The notes under the pieces: generated by a model
The model's database searches: none
What the model saw: the letters and a program-made list of their open reading frames with translations, nothing else
Told to the model about the DNA's origin: nothing
Program-made: the position numbers and the translations under genes
DNA from: Synaphobranchus kaupii
Lineage: Eukaryota; Chordata; Actinopteri; Anguilliformes; Synaphobranchidae
Length of the DNA stretch: 64,000 nucleotides
Direction of reading: 5' to 3'
Assembly: GCA_029718625.1 (NCBI GenBank)
Contig: CM056379.1
Coordinates: 53,155,579-53,219,578 of the forward strand
Shown: positions 31,321 through 43,437 of the stretch, piece after piece
How positions within the stretch are numbered: position 1 is the stretch's first letter
Layout: each line of letters opens with the position of its first letter

Positions 31321-32930
31321 ATCTTACACTGGCGACCATATTTTATACTCCCTTGAATTTGAATTAATAGAAAATTCTATTGGCCTGATATTTCTAGCCA
31401 TGTGGGATAATTGTCCAGAGGGTTTTATAGCCAACTTTGAAATCATCAGCTCCAAGGACAGGGATTAGAGTTGAATTTTGCTTGAATGAATTAGGTGAGT
31501 GATTTGTGTCATATAGAAATTGTCTCACAACAAACACTTGAACAACCCCCAGTCCCATGGGAATAGTGCCCCATTGATTGAACAAGTGACTTGCACAAAT
31601 TGATCAATAAATGTCATGTGCTACTGACTATATAGGAATGGGTGATTTAGGTTGAGCTATGAAACAGGCAGAGTTATAGCTCCCACAGGAACTGTCCATG
31701 GCACTACCTGTGTTATCCGGACCCAATCTGACCAGAGTCCCATTTTACAATGAAAGCTAATAATAATACTATTAGAAATAAAACAACTGTACTATTATTT
31801 TATAGAGTTTGTGGTCTTCTACAAGGTATGCTTCATCAATGTGTCCCTTAACAGGTTTCTTCTTTTTCAGACAAGCCCTTCATGGTTCATTCTCCATAAC
31901 AGTTTAACAGGTTTCTTTCAATTAGCAATGAAAAAAAGGACTGAGGCAAAAGAGTGATTTGACACCTTATCCAAATATTGACTCCAATAGGTAATTAAGA
32001 CCTGCTGTTTTAATGAAGCGCAGACACCCCCTGGGGCCCTTGAGAACCACAATGAGGGCCATGGCTACACAGTCCTCTTAGTGTGGGTTTAACAGCCAGC
32101 CTCTTTCAGTTGTGCATCCTTTTTGCTGCTCATTGAATTCCACCCCTGCATTCTGCAGCATCTCTTCCACTGCCAGCCTTCTGCTCCATGCCAGGACAGT
32201 TTATTGGTTTGAGGGATGGGGGTGTGAAGGGGAGGAGAGGGATGGGGTGTTGGGGGGGCACTAGAGCTCTTACATTTTTTTATTTTTTTGATGGAGTGAT
32301 GGGAGGGAGGGCTGCAATCAAGAGCCAGTGCAGTCTGATCCAGTCCACCGCATCTTCTGGTGGAAAATGGCAATAAAGTGAGCAGTTCCATGTTCAGGCC
32401 ATAAAATTGAATTAAAATATTAAATCTGTCAGTAACTCACCCCGTAAATAAAATCATATATTACCTCCAATCCATAAACGTAAAAAAGTCTGTATTTCAT
32501 TGCTGTAAAGAGGTGCTGGCCCATTCAAGCTCTGATTGTTGCCCTCCTCAGTTAGCTGTGAGGCAGCTAATTGTTCGCGAAACTGCAGTGTAAGACAGGG
32601 TGTGTAAATAAGAAACCCAGAAAGCCATGACCACAGTGATTAACAGCTCAGATATAGTGCCTGAGTCTAATATCGGCAGCCTAGGCCACCACACAGCATC
32701 TGCCCATCATACAGGCTCACTATCTTTACCCCACAGAGACAACGTGTGTGCCAGTGTCCATGTTGAACAGAAAGCTCCTCACTGACACTGACACATGGCT
32801 GTTTAAACTGGTCATTAGCCTACTCACAGCTTTCTATATGGCATACCATTTTTTCCACTGGTATATTGAAGCTCAGGGTGGCCTAATGTCTGCACATTAG
32901 TGATTTGCAGGTTGACTGAAAATCAACCAG
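31321..32930. other. Unassigned, possibly single-copy sequence
   Basis: I see no element ends and no recognisable gene. Frames at 32089-32391 are short and biased by a G-rich patch (about 32210-32260). Of the gaps in this window it is a plausible place for unique host non-coding DNA. Confidence 0.35.
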
Positions 32931-32932
32931 GG

Positions 32933-33026
32933 GTGCATTTCCCAAAAGCATCGTAAGGCTAAGACGATCGTAAAACCGACGCTTCTTGAACTTAGGGTGC
33001 ATTTCCCAAAAGCATCTTAACTTACG
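32933..33026. mobile_element. Harbinger-type element, left terminal region
   Basis: The motif GGTGCATTTCCCAAAAGCAT occurs twice (about 32934 and 32997), followed by 'cgtaaggctaagacgatcg'. This is a common fish Harbinger-type terminus. It is interrupted at 33026 by an LTR and resumes at 34856. Confidence 0.55.
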
Positions 33027-34850
33027 CGTCATGGTTTATGACCCTTTTTCCCTTGCGGTCGTGTTCCTCGGTCGCCACAAGTGGGCGCTGCTTCGTTGGT
33101 GGAGTTTTGCCTCCTTTCCTTCTTCTCACGAAGAAGTTCTCATCAACGTTGCACAGCTGCACATGGTTGCCGGTGAGCTATTTAAGCCCATGTTCCTTTT
33201 GTTCTGGGCTTCGATATTGATTGTTTGTTGTTTGTGCTGTGTTGTATGGCATTATTTGTGCTGTTTTGTGTGCGGTTTATTTTTGCCCTTTTAAAGTTTT
33301 AGTCGTATGATTGATCTAGTGTTTTTAAGGAGACCATTTTGCTCCGTTGTACTCTTATTGTGGTACTGGCCTTTGTGCCTTGAGCTTCAGGTTGTATTCC
33401 TGTTTTGTGTGCTCATTTCAGTCGCCGCTTTCTGGTCTGTCCTTTGTTTGTCGTTTTTGCCTAGATCGTTTGCCATTTTCTGTCTCTTTATCTGCTGTCT
33501 TTCGTGATAGCAAGAGGAGTTTGTTTATTAAGAGACAGTGTGTTTTATCATACTGACTTTAGGGCTCTATTTATTCTTAGAGGCAGGGCTAGTATTTTCT
33601 ATTGAGCTTGCGTTAGTCAGATAACCGATAATTCCGGTGCAGCTGTCCTCTCGCCCCTGTGTGCCTTTATCCGTGTATGGAGTTTGACGATTTTGTTAGG
33701 AACTTTAGTTCTGTTTCGTCTGTCGATGCATGTCTTGTACCTTTATCCTTATATGGAGTTTGACGATTCTGTTTGGAACTGTAGTTCTGTTTCGTCTGTC
33801 GGTGCATGACTTGTGTCTTTATCCATATATGGAGTTTGACGATTCTGTTTGGAACTGTAGTTCTGTTTCGTCTGTCGGTGCATGTCTTCCTGTGGGGAGG
33901 ATTGGGCGATGTTGTGGACATGTTTGTGTGTGACTGCGAGCCTCATTATAGCCTTGGAACTTTAATTATTGGTTCCCTCGCCTCGTTACATTTCCCTTTA
34001 CTGAGAGGCTAGGGCGTGTGTTTTCTATTTAAGCTAGTCATTCTGCTAGTAAAGTTATGGGACTGCGGTGCTCCATCGGCTCTCCTGTAAAATGTTTCTC
34101 CCTCCTGGGAGATCGGGAGTTTACCCCTTTATTTATGCATGTGACTGCGAGCTTATGAAACTAGCCACGGAACGTTATCTCTGTTCCTTCGCCTTCTCGT
34201 TACATTCCTCTTTACCAAGAGGCAGGGCTTTTATTCTCTATACTCGTGTCAGTTAGCCGATAATTCCGGTGCAGCTGTCCTTTCGTCCCTGTGTGCCTTT
34301 TATCCTTATATGGAGTTTGACGATTTTGTGCGGAACTGTAGTTCTGTTTCGTCTGTCGGTGCATGTCTTCCTGTGGGGAAGATTGGGCGATGTTGTGGAC
34401 ATGTTTGCGTTTGACTACTAGTCTCTGAGAGTAGCCTTGGAACGTTAGATCCCGTTCTTTTCGCCTCCTGGTAATTCTAATTCCCATTAGTTTTCAGTGT
34501 TTGTTTGTTGTGTGTTTTGTTTGTGCCATTATGCTACTCGCCTGTTCTTATGCGTCTCGTTACCGAGACAGGGCGTTTGTTATTTCCGGCTCGTTCTCTA
34601 GTCACTTGTAGAAGTTTGAGAGCCTAGTGCTTTGTTCTATTCGCTTGGCTTGGTTTTCTTAGTGAAAGACCTGGCGTTTGCGCTTCTACTTATTGGTGTG
34701 TCACAGTGAGCCGGTTAGTAGCTTTGGTACGTGTTCCCTGTCTTGTCTCCTCCCTTATCTGCGGGGTTTCCCGCCTTAGTGGCCTAAGGGCTTAAAGAAT
34801 CCCCTTGCTGCGTTTGGCTCCTCCTACCTCACACGTCACGCCCCATTACA
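33027..34850 (+). mobile_element. Solo LTR-like element, 1.8 kb, with tandem repeats
   Basis: The flanks are a perfect 5-bp duplication TTACG (33022-33026 and 34851-34855). The ends are CGTCATGG and CATTACA; a first-base change from TGTCATGG would make it a canonical TG...CA LTR, and the gypsy LTR on the minus strand starts TGTCATGG. It is T-rich, with many small frames of no coding value. Confidence 0.6.
33676..33890 (+). repeat. ~77-bp tandem repeats inside the LTR
   Basis: The unit 'tggagtttgacgatt', 'gttctgtttcgtctgtcg' recurs at about 33678, 33751 and 33829, and again as a single unit at about 34311-34365. Confidence 0.8.
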
Positions 34851-34855
34851 TTACG

Positions 34856-35217
34856 ACACTCTTAGAAACGCTCGTAGAATAATAATTACTCCCGACCAGT
34901 CGTAGACGGTTAAGTGCATTTTTATAAGTGCATGAATCACATACTTTATTTGATTTTTCATGTTAGTATTCATTTCATTTTACAGTTACCATAACCACTG
35001 ATTTTTTTTTTTTTAAGTGATGTTAGATACAACAATATTTACGTACATTTTTTAAATTAAAATTTATTTCTGTTTATATATTTGGAAATTATCCATTAAC
35101 GGCATCCCATAAATAGCCCTACACAAATAAATAAGATTGAGGCAAGGAAAATCAGTGGGAAAAAGATTTTATTTAAAATCTATAAGACGTTGACGTGCCT
35201 CGAAACCGGCCATGTAA
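34856..35217. mobile_element. Harbinger-type element, continuation after the LTR
   Basis: The text resumes with 'acactcttagaaacgctcgt'. Near its end 'gttgacgtgcctcgaaaccg' matches 37570-37605 next to the transposase pseudogene, so this is the 3'-flank of a related Harbinger element. It breaks off at 35217. Confidence 0.5.
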
Positions 35218-37196
35218 GGGGGGTCGGGTTTGGAAGACCAGACGTGACTGAGAGGGGATCAAAAAGATATCCACGAAACGTGAACATCCACTAGAGATAA
35301 TAGAGAAAAGAAACCAGAGAAAAAACTCCAGACTAAAAGGCCGAAATAATAACGACCCCAAAATAGGGCGAGGCTTGCAGACTCGAGCAAAAATAAAACG
35401 TATTAGGAAACAATACCGGCATAAGCCGAAAATAATAGCGACCCAAGAAAATCGCAGACTCGAGCAGAGAAATAGATAATTAGGGAAAATAATCTTGATG
35501 AAAGCCAAATAATAATGTTGGGACAATGCCACACAATGGACTACAAGCCACACAATGAACTACAGTCACTCCCAGGATACCGGAACGTCACCTCCCAACT
35601 GTAATAAAAGTTACCGTATCCAATACAGTAAGCCCCGGAAATGCACGTCACTGACCCGAGGGATAAAACAATGGAACCCCTTGAGTTCGCTCTCTCTGGC
35701 GTGTGGTAACTCACTGTGTGCCTCAAAAGAGACCATTTTACGTCGTGAACTAAGTCTTTAATGTTTTAACCCTTAATCACAGTTATAGTTTTAGATCTTA
35801 GAATCCAAAGTACGTGCACTCATAGAACCCGGCAATTCTGTTGGAGACTGCTAATATACAGGCAGTTCAGGAATTCCAGTTCCAAAGACGAGCGGATCTC
35901 TTTGTGACTTTTTGTCGACACAAATTCCCCCGCGAGGACTCCGAAAGGACCACGCCTCAAAGGACACTTGGACATTTGCTTGGACCTGCGTTTCCAAGTC
36001 GTCCAACCCGGGACCCCCCCCCTTTTTCCCCGACGACGGTTGGACGAACTCTACCAACTGCGGTGTCTGGTCTCATGAGATCGGACCTCAAGTAAGGCCG
36101 TATTATCTGGGCGCAGATTGGCTGATACTGATAGGATGTTTGTGTAATATATTGATTGATTTTATTCGGATAAGATTATGCTGGGCAATAACTGTGATTT
36201 TACTCGTTGTTTTGAGATATGATGTGTTGTTAGTTTCCATAACTGTATACCCTCACTACATATATTACATTACATATACTAAGTGTGATTCCCCTCTTTC
36301 GATCGGGGCACGATAACATCCTAATTCGAGACTAACCGTAATTAGATAATGGAATATTTATAATGCGCTTCCCCAAGTGCTAATAGAAATAAATCCTCTA
36401 TGATCAATCACGGCTCGACTAGTGATAGAGGCATAAATCGGCCTATTCAGAAAGTGCCAGATCTTCCTACGGCTTGAGCAAGCTCGGCCTGAGCGTGCTG
36501 AAGTCGAGTTCATACTTCCCTCCTTCGTCTGCGTGTTTCACCTCCATCTTTCTTTCTCTCCCTCTCTTCCTTTGTCTCCGCCACGTGTACCCGCGTGCAC
36601 GCGCATCCTTCCCTCCTTTGTGTTCTATATATATACACAAATCACCCCGCCGTGGGCTATAACAGTTTATAACATTGTTATCCTTTTGGTAATAAACTAT
36701 ATTATTTGCATCTGGTGTTTGGCGTGAATATTTCAAGCATTTATAGAAAGTCACACTCACAGAACAAATATAAATCTCCCGTAATTCAACATGGAGCATT
36801 GTTAATGTTTAATAGTAATTAGACTACATTACTTCCACTAGAATAACCAGGTACTCCACAACGCAGTTCCTTTAGCGGAATGCGCTACTTCTTGTTCTAG
36901 GGCGTTATACTTACATGAGACTGATAAATACACATAAATTATACCTTTGACCCTACAATAACAGCCCAGTAAAATGGGCGATAGCTCACAGACTCGAGCA
37001 GAGGGAAAACAAAACAAGTAGGAAGCCTCTAGCTCAGACAACTGAGAGAGGGCAAAAAAAAAAAAAACAGAGAGGCAAAAGGAGATGGGAAGAAACCAAG
37101 GTACTGTCTAAAAACAGACAGGATAGGAAAACCAAGGAAGGAAATGAGTGAAAAGGGAAACAAAAACTCTAAAAGAAAAGAGAACTCCTAGCTCAC
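35218..37196. mobile_element. LTR-retroelement-derived remnants, family unresolved
   Basis: Several LTR-like patches occur. 'cggcataagccgaaaataat' and 'gcagactcgagca' resemble text of the gypsy LTR at 46890-47577. A TATA-like 'tctatatatatacac' at about 36625 is followed by AATAAA at about 36690. Near 35690-35760 there is an R/U5-like stretch. No gag, pol or env frame is recognisable; the longest frames (134 and 110 codons) have no motif. Tandem insertion of two LTR types is possible. Confidence 0.35.
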
Positions 37197-38640
37197 TAAA
37201 GCCCTATTCGGATGGGATAAGTTTTCAGGACAATTTCTGTAATTATTATCACAGAACGTCTTTAATGTTAATGGCCGATTCGGATGGAATAAAGTATCTC
37301 CGTAATCACCGTCTAGAATTACAGAGATGGGAGTGTCTACTCCATGTTGTCGTCACACCGAAAATGGTCCCCACGAGTCATACCATGTTACACATCCTAT
37401 CATCATTGCAAACTGATTGCTTCTGGTAGAAAATCGCTGGCAGGGAGTAATTGAAAAAATGCAGGCGCCAAAATTTTTTTTAACATTTTTAAATATTTAA
37501 TGGTCAATAAGATTGAGACAAGGAAAATCGGTAGGAAAAATATTTAATTTCAAAAGAGCCTGTCTATGAGATGTTGACGTGCCTCAAAACCGGCTATGCA
37601 TTGGGCATCTCTGGGGTTCACGTCTCCCTCTATTGCCCTCCTCCTCTTCTTCTTCTTCCTCCTCCTTCTCTCGTAATGGGGCCCTCGCCTGGACAGCGAT
37701 GTTGTGCAGCATAGCAGTCACCGTGATTACTGCACAGCATTTTGATGGGCTGAAAAGAAGGCCACCACCGGACTTGAACGCACCTGAACGTACCTGAAGC
37801 GCATTTTCCACCTTCTGCGCTCCACCATGCTTCATGCCACACGGTGTGCTTCGTTGAAGGCGACTTCACGATTGGTTGTTAGCCTGCCCACTGGTGTGAA
37901 GAGGTGCCACCGGAGAGGGTACCCACTGTCCCCCAGGAAAATCCTGGGATCCCGATGTGCTCTGGCTGCATCTTCACCCAAGGATGAGTTGGCAAACACA
38001 AACGAGTCGTGTGTGCTTCCAGGCCACCTCGCCACAATGTCTGTGATCAGCCCCCGATTATCACACACCACGTGGCAGTTAATTGCGGCATACCCCTTCC
38101 TGCAGAAATGCCTTTCTGTATCCACGGATGGCGTTACAATGGGGATGAGGGTCCCATCAATCACTCCAGCCACCTGTGGGATGTGGTACAGTTCCCAAAA
38201 GGCCTCTTGGATCTCCGCAATGTCACCTCAAGTATTTGGGAATTTCACATAGTCAGGGGCATGCTGCAGAAGTGCGCCGGTGACTGCTTGCACGCACCTG
38301 GACACAGACGCCTTGCTGAGACCGTGTCCAGCTCCAAGCACTTGGTGGACGCTCCTGGTGGCATAAAACCGCAAGTACCTGGACTTCCGCCTTCAGGGCA
38401 AAGTTGCAGCTTGTTGGACGTGCCAGACTCGGTCCGATGATATTAATTAAATTAATGATTTCCCCCCGAGGAAGCTTGTATCGGTCCATTATCACCTGGT
38501 CATTGTACATATGTAAAGGGTTATGGGTTTCCCTGATATACGCATTAATACGCAGCAGAGGACTGCGTAGACGATGCTACCTCTGGTTCTGGCGCAGCTG
38601 AACAATACGGTGCATGGCAGCCATGGTTTGCTCTAGTACA
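37197..38640 (-). mobile_element. Harbinger element with decayed transposase
   Basis: A left terminus-like AGCCCTATTCGGATGGGATA lies at about 37200. The transposase pseudogene is on the minus strand. No matching right terminus is visible between 38640 and 39270, so the element is truncated there. Confidence 0.6.
37650..38624 (-). pseudogene. HARBI1-type transposase pseudogene
   Basis: The likely start is the ATG at 38624 (MAAMHRIVQLRQNQR, then a TAG). A frame from 38510 gives MYNDQVIMDRYKLPRGEII and ARPTSCNFALKAEVQVLAVL, the N-terminal Harbinger region. A frameshift near 38370 moves into the nuclease frame at 38173-37832: GVIDGTLIPIVTPS (first D), [14 protein letters not shown] [12 protein letters not shown], then FLGDSGYPL (second D). 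Another shift after NEAHRVA leads to KVENALQVRSGAFK (probable catalytic E) and ITVTAMLHNIAV. All three catalytic residues remain, but a stop and at least two frameshifts inactivate the gene. A glutamate-rich tail follows. Confidence 0.85.
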
Positions 38641-39276
38641 CTACAGCTTCCTATAGTCTTATATGCTTTAGTCTTTAATTAGCCATTACGTTTTCAATTA
38701 ACGTTGATGAGCTGATGAAGTGTGCCATTGGCTGTACAGTCAATATATATATAATCAATATATATATAATCACAATATATATACAATCATATTCACGTGG
38801 CATAATTACTACATTTGCTTATTGTTTTATACAGAATAATTTCACATTAGTCTGAAGTGCATTTCTGGGAGACATAGCAAGACCCATGTGTGCAAGTTAA
38901 TTTTTGTGATAACTTTCATTACTATTCACTGTGTGGAATAGCTTGCGAGGTCATGTAGTGGAGGCAGAAAGACCAGGCTTGATGTGGTACTGGATACTAT
39001 CTACATTGTAGGGGAACAGTAGGTACCCTTCAGTGGTAGGAAGATGGCGAGCATTGTTGTGCTGAATGGCCTGTTCTCATCATTATGTTATGATGTAATG
39101 CACTTTGCAACTTGCTTATTCAAAAGTGCAATATCACAAGTGTATAGTAGAGCTCCATTTATAGCTGCCATGTGAGTTGCATCCACATTTACTGCTCCCA
39201 ACAGAGGCTTGGATTTACCTACTAAATGAGTGACAGGCTATAAGTATTCCATCAGTGATCATTTGTCACACAGCTT
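38641..39276. other. Unassigned sequence with AT-dinucleotide tracts
   Basis: Two ATATATAT tracts with 'caatatatatataat' are present at about 38739-38790. No gene seen. Confidence 0.4.
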
Positions 39277-40822
39277 TACAGTTTTTTTTCGATTGCTTAA
39301 GCACGATTTTGAAAACAGGGCCCGGTTTTTCAAAACACTACACACAATTAGCACAACCACACACCCAATTAGCAGAACACCTCAGATTCTTTGCAAAATT
39401 AAACACTCTTGTAAAAACTATACACTAATTTATAAAAAAACATATTTTGTTACCACACACGTTTCATATGACTTAATTCTGTTTGAACCAGTTACACACT
39501 GCTGTTCCTAACCTAAAACACTTTTAGCAATTCTACTTCTCAGTGATTAGAGTACTGTAGGTGAAGTACACAGAGAAAGTGCAAATATACAATAAATTCA
39601 CCAAACACTACACAAGACCAATGCTGCAGACTGATGAAAATATAATTTATTTCTCTCCTTATACCCAAATCAGTCAACATGTCACAACAAAACATGTCCC
39701 AGTTTTCATGCTACTACAGTAGTGTGCATAACACTGTAAGCTCAGCAAATATCAAGACAAACATAAAATACTGTATCCAGTACAGGTTACAATTACAGTA
39801 AAAAAAACCCTGAAAATACAGTACAGAAAATACTAGACATTATCTCTTCGCCTAGCTGGATGTGGCCAGAGAATTTCATCAACATCACAGGCGATATCCT
39901 CATTGGCAAGACAACGTGGGAAGAACTGTCTTGAATGTCGAATCCATCCTTGCACAGCTGCGGCGTCGATTTGGTCACAGGCCTCCTCCATGGCCTGAAT
40001 GAGGGATACCTGAGCCTGGGGCTGGAGATCGTAAACCATCCACCGCCATGCCGAGCAAAACTCTTCGATTGGGTTTAGAAATGGAGAGTATGGTGGAAGG
40101 TATAGTACTGTAAACTGTGGATGGTGTTGAAACCAGTTCTGGACCAGAGCAGAGCGGTGGAATGACACATTGTCCCAGATGACAATATATTGCATCTGGT
40201 GCATTTGGTTTACTGCTGTGACGATGTTGTGCAATCGGTCCAAAAATGTGAGAATGTGAGGTGTGTTGTAAGGGCCCATATTGGCATGACAGAGGAGGAC
40301 CCCATTCTGTGTAATGGCAGTGCAAAGGGTGATGTTACCCCCACGTTGCCCTGGGACATTGATTATAGCCCTGTGGCCAATGATATTTCTGCCTCTCCTT
40401 CTTGCTTTTGTGAGGTTGAACCCTGCCTCATCTATGTATATGAATTACAGTTTTTTCCAATTGCTAACACAATAAAATGACATGCATAGCACAATTATTT
40501 AAACGGACACACAGAGAGCAAAACCTCTTCTCAAGTCTCCAAAACTCTAAACACATTTTCTGCTTTACACACATTTTGCTATTCAAAATGGCACTTTTTA
40601 AATGCACTGAACACGGTTCTCTGCCTAAGACACAACAATCTGACATAAAGTCACATGTTTGCCATTTCAAAACACTGCCATTCAAAATGACACTACATGA
40701 GCTAATTGGCCAATACATGTGCCACCTGGCCAAACACCTCAATGGTTAATTGTTACCACTTCAATCAGGAAGTAAGCACTATAAAATGACCACAGATGAG
40801 CACCTTTCTTTTTACAACAACA

Positions 40823-42308
40823 ATGGAAGACGTTGCAGAGAGAGGAACTGAAAGAGGGAGGGTGAGAATAATAAGAGGGGGAGGAAGAGTGAGAGGTAGG
40901 GTTAGAGCTGGTAGAGGAGGTCATGGCCAAAGAAGACAACAACTTTCAAATGAAATCAGAGCAACCTTAGTTGATCATGTCATCAACCATGGGCTGACAA
41001 TGTGAGAGGCTGGACAGAGAGTGCAGCCCAACTTGAGCCGTTTTACTGTCGCCTCTGTCATTTAGACTGGAGTACAGGTATGTAACCAAAATGTCCTTCA
41101 CACTATGTAGTACACCCCATGTCATCAGTGTGTATCAGTTGGGTGACACCTGTTTACTTCATGAATGGTTGATGTCATACACTAACTGTACAAGTTTCCT
41201 GTACAATTTACTCTACTGTGGGGGAAATATCTTTAGGCTACATTGTCCAAGCCCTATATTTTTGTTTTTTTGTTTTTCTAAAGGACTGAGAGACGCAACC
41301 ATGGTGGAGGAAGGGGCCAAATGTTCACCGGGGTACAGGAAGCTGCCATTGTAAACTTGGTTTTGGCAAATAATGAAATCAGATTACGAGAAATTCAAAG
41401 CCACATCATCCAAGACAACACCATATTCAACAACATTCAACGAGTCAGTCTGTCCACATTGGCTCGCATTCTCAAGCGAAACCAAATCAGAATGAAACAA
41501 CTTTATAAGGTGCCTTTTGAGAGAAACTCTCAAAGAAACAAAGAGCTCAGACGAGCGTATGTGGATGTAAGTACAATATTGACTGCAGTACACTACAAGC
41601 AACATTGTTTCCCAGTGTACTGGATAACACCATATTGACTGATCTTTGTTCTTTGTTTTCAGAGAGTACTGGAAATGGATGCTCATGCAATCCCACATGA
41701 GTTCATCTTTATAGATGAGGCTGGGTTCAACCTAGCAAAGACCAGAAGAAGGGGAAGAAACATCATTGGCCACAGAGCCATTATAGATGTTCCTGGCCAA
41801 CGCTGCCATCTCCAATACGCATGGTGTCCTCCACCGTCATGCCAAGCTTGGACCATACAACGCAGTCCATATTCTCACATTTCTGGACAGACTCCACAAC
41901 ATTCTCATACCACCAGAGCGTATGAATGATGCAGACTATCAAAGAAACCGGTACGTTGTAGTATGGGACAACGTGAGCTTTCATCGTGCAGCCCCAGTCC
42001 AAAACTGGTTTGCTGACCACCCACCATTTCTCGTGCAATACCTCCCACCATACTCACCATTTCTGAACCCCATAGAAGAGTTCTTTTCAGCATGGCGGTG
42101 GAAGGTATACGACCGGCAGCCCTTTGTGCGCATGCCTCTTGTGCAGGCTATGGAAAAGGCATGTGATGAAATTGCTGTGGGTGCGATTCAGGGATGGATA
42201 AGGCACTCAAGGCGCTTCTTCCCTCGATGTCTGGCAAGGGAAGATATTGCCTGTGATGTGGACGAGGCGTTGTGGCCAGACCCAGCTGTGCGGCAAGATG
42301 CTGCCTAA
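40823..42308 (+). pseudogene. DD35E transposase of the inner element
   Basis: Exon 1 (40823-41077) starts MEDVAERGTERGRVRI, has an RG-rich stretch and LSNEIRATLVDHVINHGLT, and contains two stop codons (near 41003 and 41063); the donor is CAG|GTATGT. Exon 2 (41284-41566) follows an AAAG acceptor and includes EAAIVNLVLANNEIRLREIQ and a GAT|GTAAGT donor. Exon 3 (41663-42308; acceptor TTTCAG) holds FIFIDEAGFNL (first D), then a deletion near 41805 that shifts the frame, then VVWDNVSFH and FLNPIEEFFSAW. The spacing D-35-E matches the outer copy. Two introns of about 206 and 96 bp are compact. The stops and deletion show it is no longer functional. Confidence 0.87.
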
Positions 42309-42488
42309 TTATTTTTCTTGCCTCTTTTTTTTTTCTATATTTTTTCTGCACATTTTTTCTGCTATTTTCTTTTTCAGTTTACTGTTTTTTGTGAGCATAT
42401 TTTTGTTCACTCCAATGTAAATATATCTGCTGTGCATATGTTGCACTGACTTGTTTGGTGAAAAATAAAAATAAAAATGTTTCAACAG

Positions 42489-42502
42489 CATGTGTGTGTG
42501 TG
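42489..42502 (+). repeat. GT microsatellite
   Basis: A run of TG dinucleotides in the 3' region of the inner DD35E transposon. Confidence 0.8.
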
Positions 42503-42980
42503 TATCTGCAAATATTTCTGTGCATGTGAACAATCTGAAGAAGTCTCTACAATTTGAACTATTTTAGTATTATGGCAAAGCATACTAAAGATGAGCGTGC
42601 TTTTCATTATGCCCAACAGTGTGTAGTTGGTTCGACAAAAATCTGGTACTATGAATGAAGTGTGTGCCATTTGGTGCAAAAGTTTGATTCTGATAATGCT
42701 ATATGTAGTTCTGGTTGCAGTGCTTCATTTTGCAGGATATATGAGGTATTTTGCAGTTTGGGTGTGTGGTTTTGTGAATTGTGTTAAGTATTTGGATAAA
42801 ACCAGCCTAGTTAGCAAAATTGTGTTTTAGCAATCGGGAAAAACTGTAATGCGGGATTTCCTCAGCATCCATCTGTAAAACTCTCTGAAATACAGTGAAT
42901 TACAAGATTGTGTAGTTCAGCATAGATCTAGTATACAGTAAATTTACATGTAAAAAGGTTATGTGTGCAGTATGCAACAT

Positions 42981-43437
42981 CACATTACATTACATTCATT
43001 TAGCAGACGCTTTTATCCAAAGCGACGTACAATTAGTGCATACAGAGACATCATCAAGATCACTACAGATCAGAAAAGACGAAGCACATCCTTCCCATAA
43101 TGTAGCAGCTATCCCTAGTAATGAACATTGACTGTAGTTCACAGTAAGCTGTGGGTAAATCAGCTATACTACACTTCTATTCTAAATACTATTATAAACT
43201 ATAACAAACAGACAGGAAAACACAGGGAACTGATATTCCTAGGTTAGAATATCAGTCAAGGTGGAGTCTGAAGAGGTGTGTCTTCAGGCCTCGACGGAAT
43301 GCAGGCAGGGTTCGAGTAGAACGTAGGGGAATGGGAAGTTCATTCCACCACTGAGGAGCTAAGGTGGATAAACTCCGCAGTCGGGACGAGCGAGAGCCGT
43401 TGACACGGAGGGGGGGAAGTGCGAGTCGCAGTGCTAA
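42981..43437 (-). mobile_element. LINE 3' end fragment with ATGTA-type tail
   Basis: On the minus strand the translation around 43410-43255 gives LSTLAPQWWNELPIPLRS and FRRGLKTHLF, the extreme C-terminus of a non-LTR reverse transcriptase. The 3' tail has 'cgctttggataaaagcgtct', 'gctaaatgaatgtaatgtaa', a very common fish LINE trailer with tandem TAATG units. It sits in intron 2 of the outer DD35E transposase. Confidence 0.75.

Larger units (their letters stand above)
40448..42846 (+). mobile_element. DD35E transposon with introns, inner copy, 2399 bp
   Basis: The ends are CAGTTTTTTCCAATTGCTAA and, reading inward, CAGTTTTTCCCGATTGCTAA, with TA on both sides (40446-40447 and 42847-42848). It lies in the opposite orientation within the catalytic exon of the outer element. 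The two ends are diverged but clearly of the same family as the outer element. Confidence 0.9.

Noticed and set aside
35841..36316. Two overlapping frames of 84 and 134 codons
   Set aside because: In LTR-like DNA; no gag, pol or env motif could be recognised.
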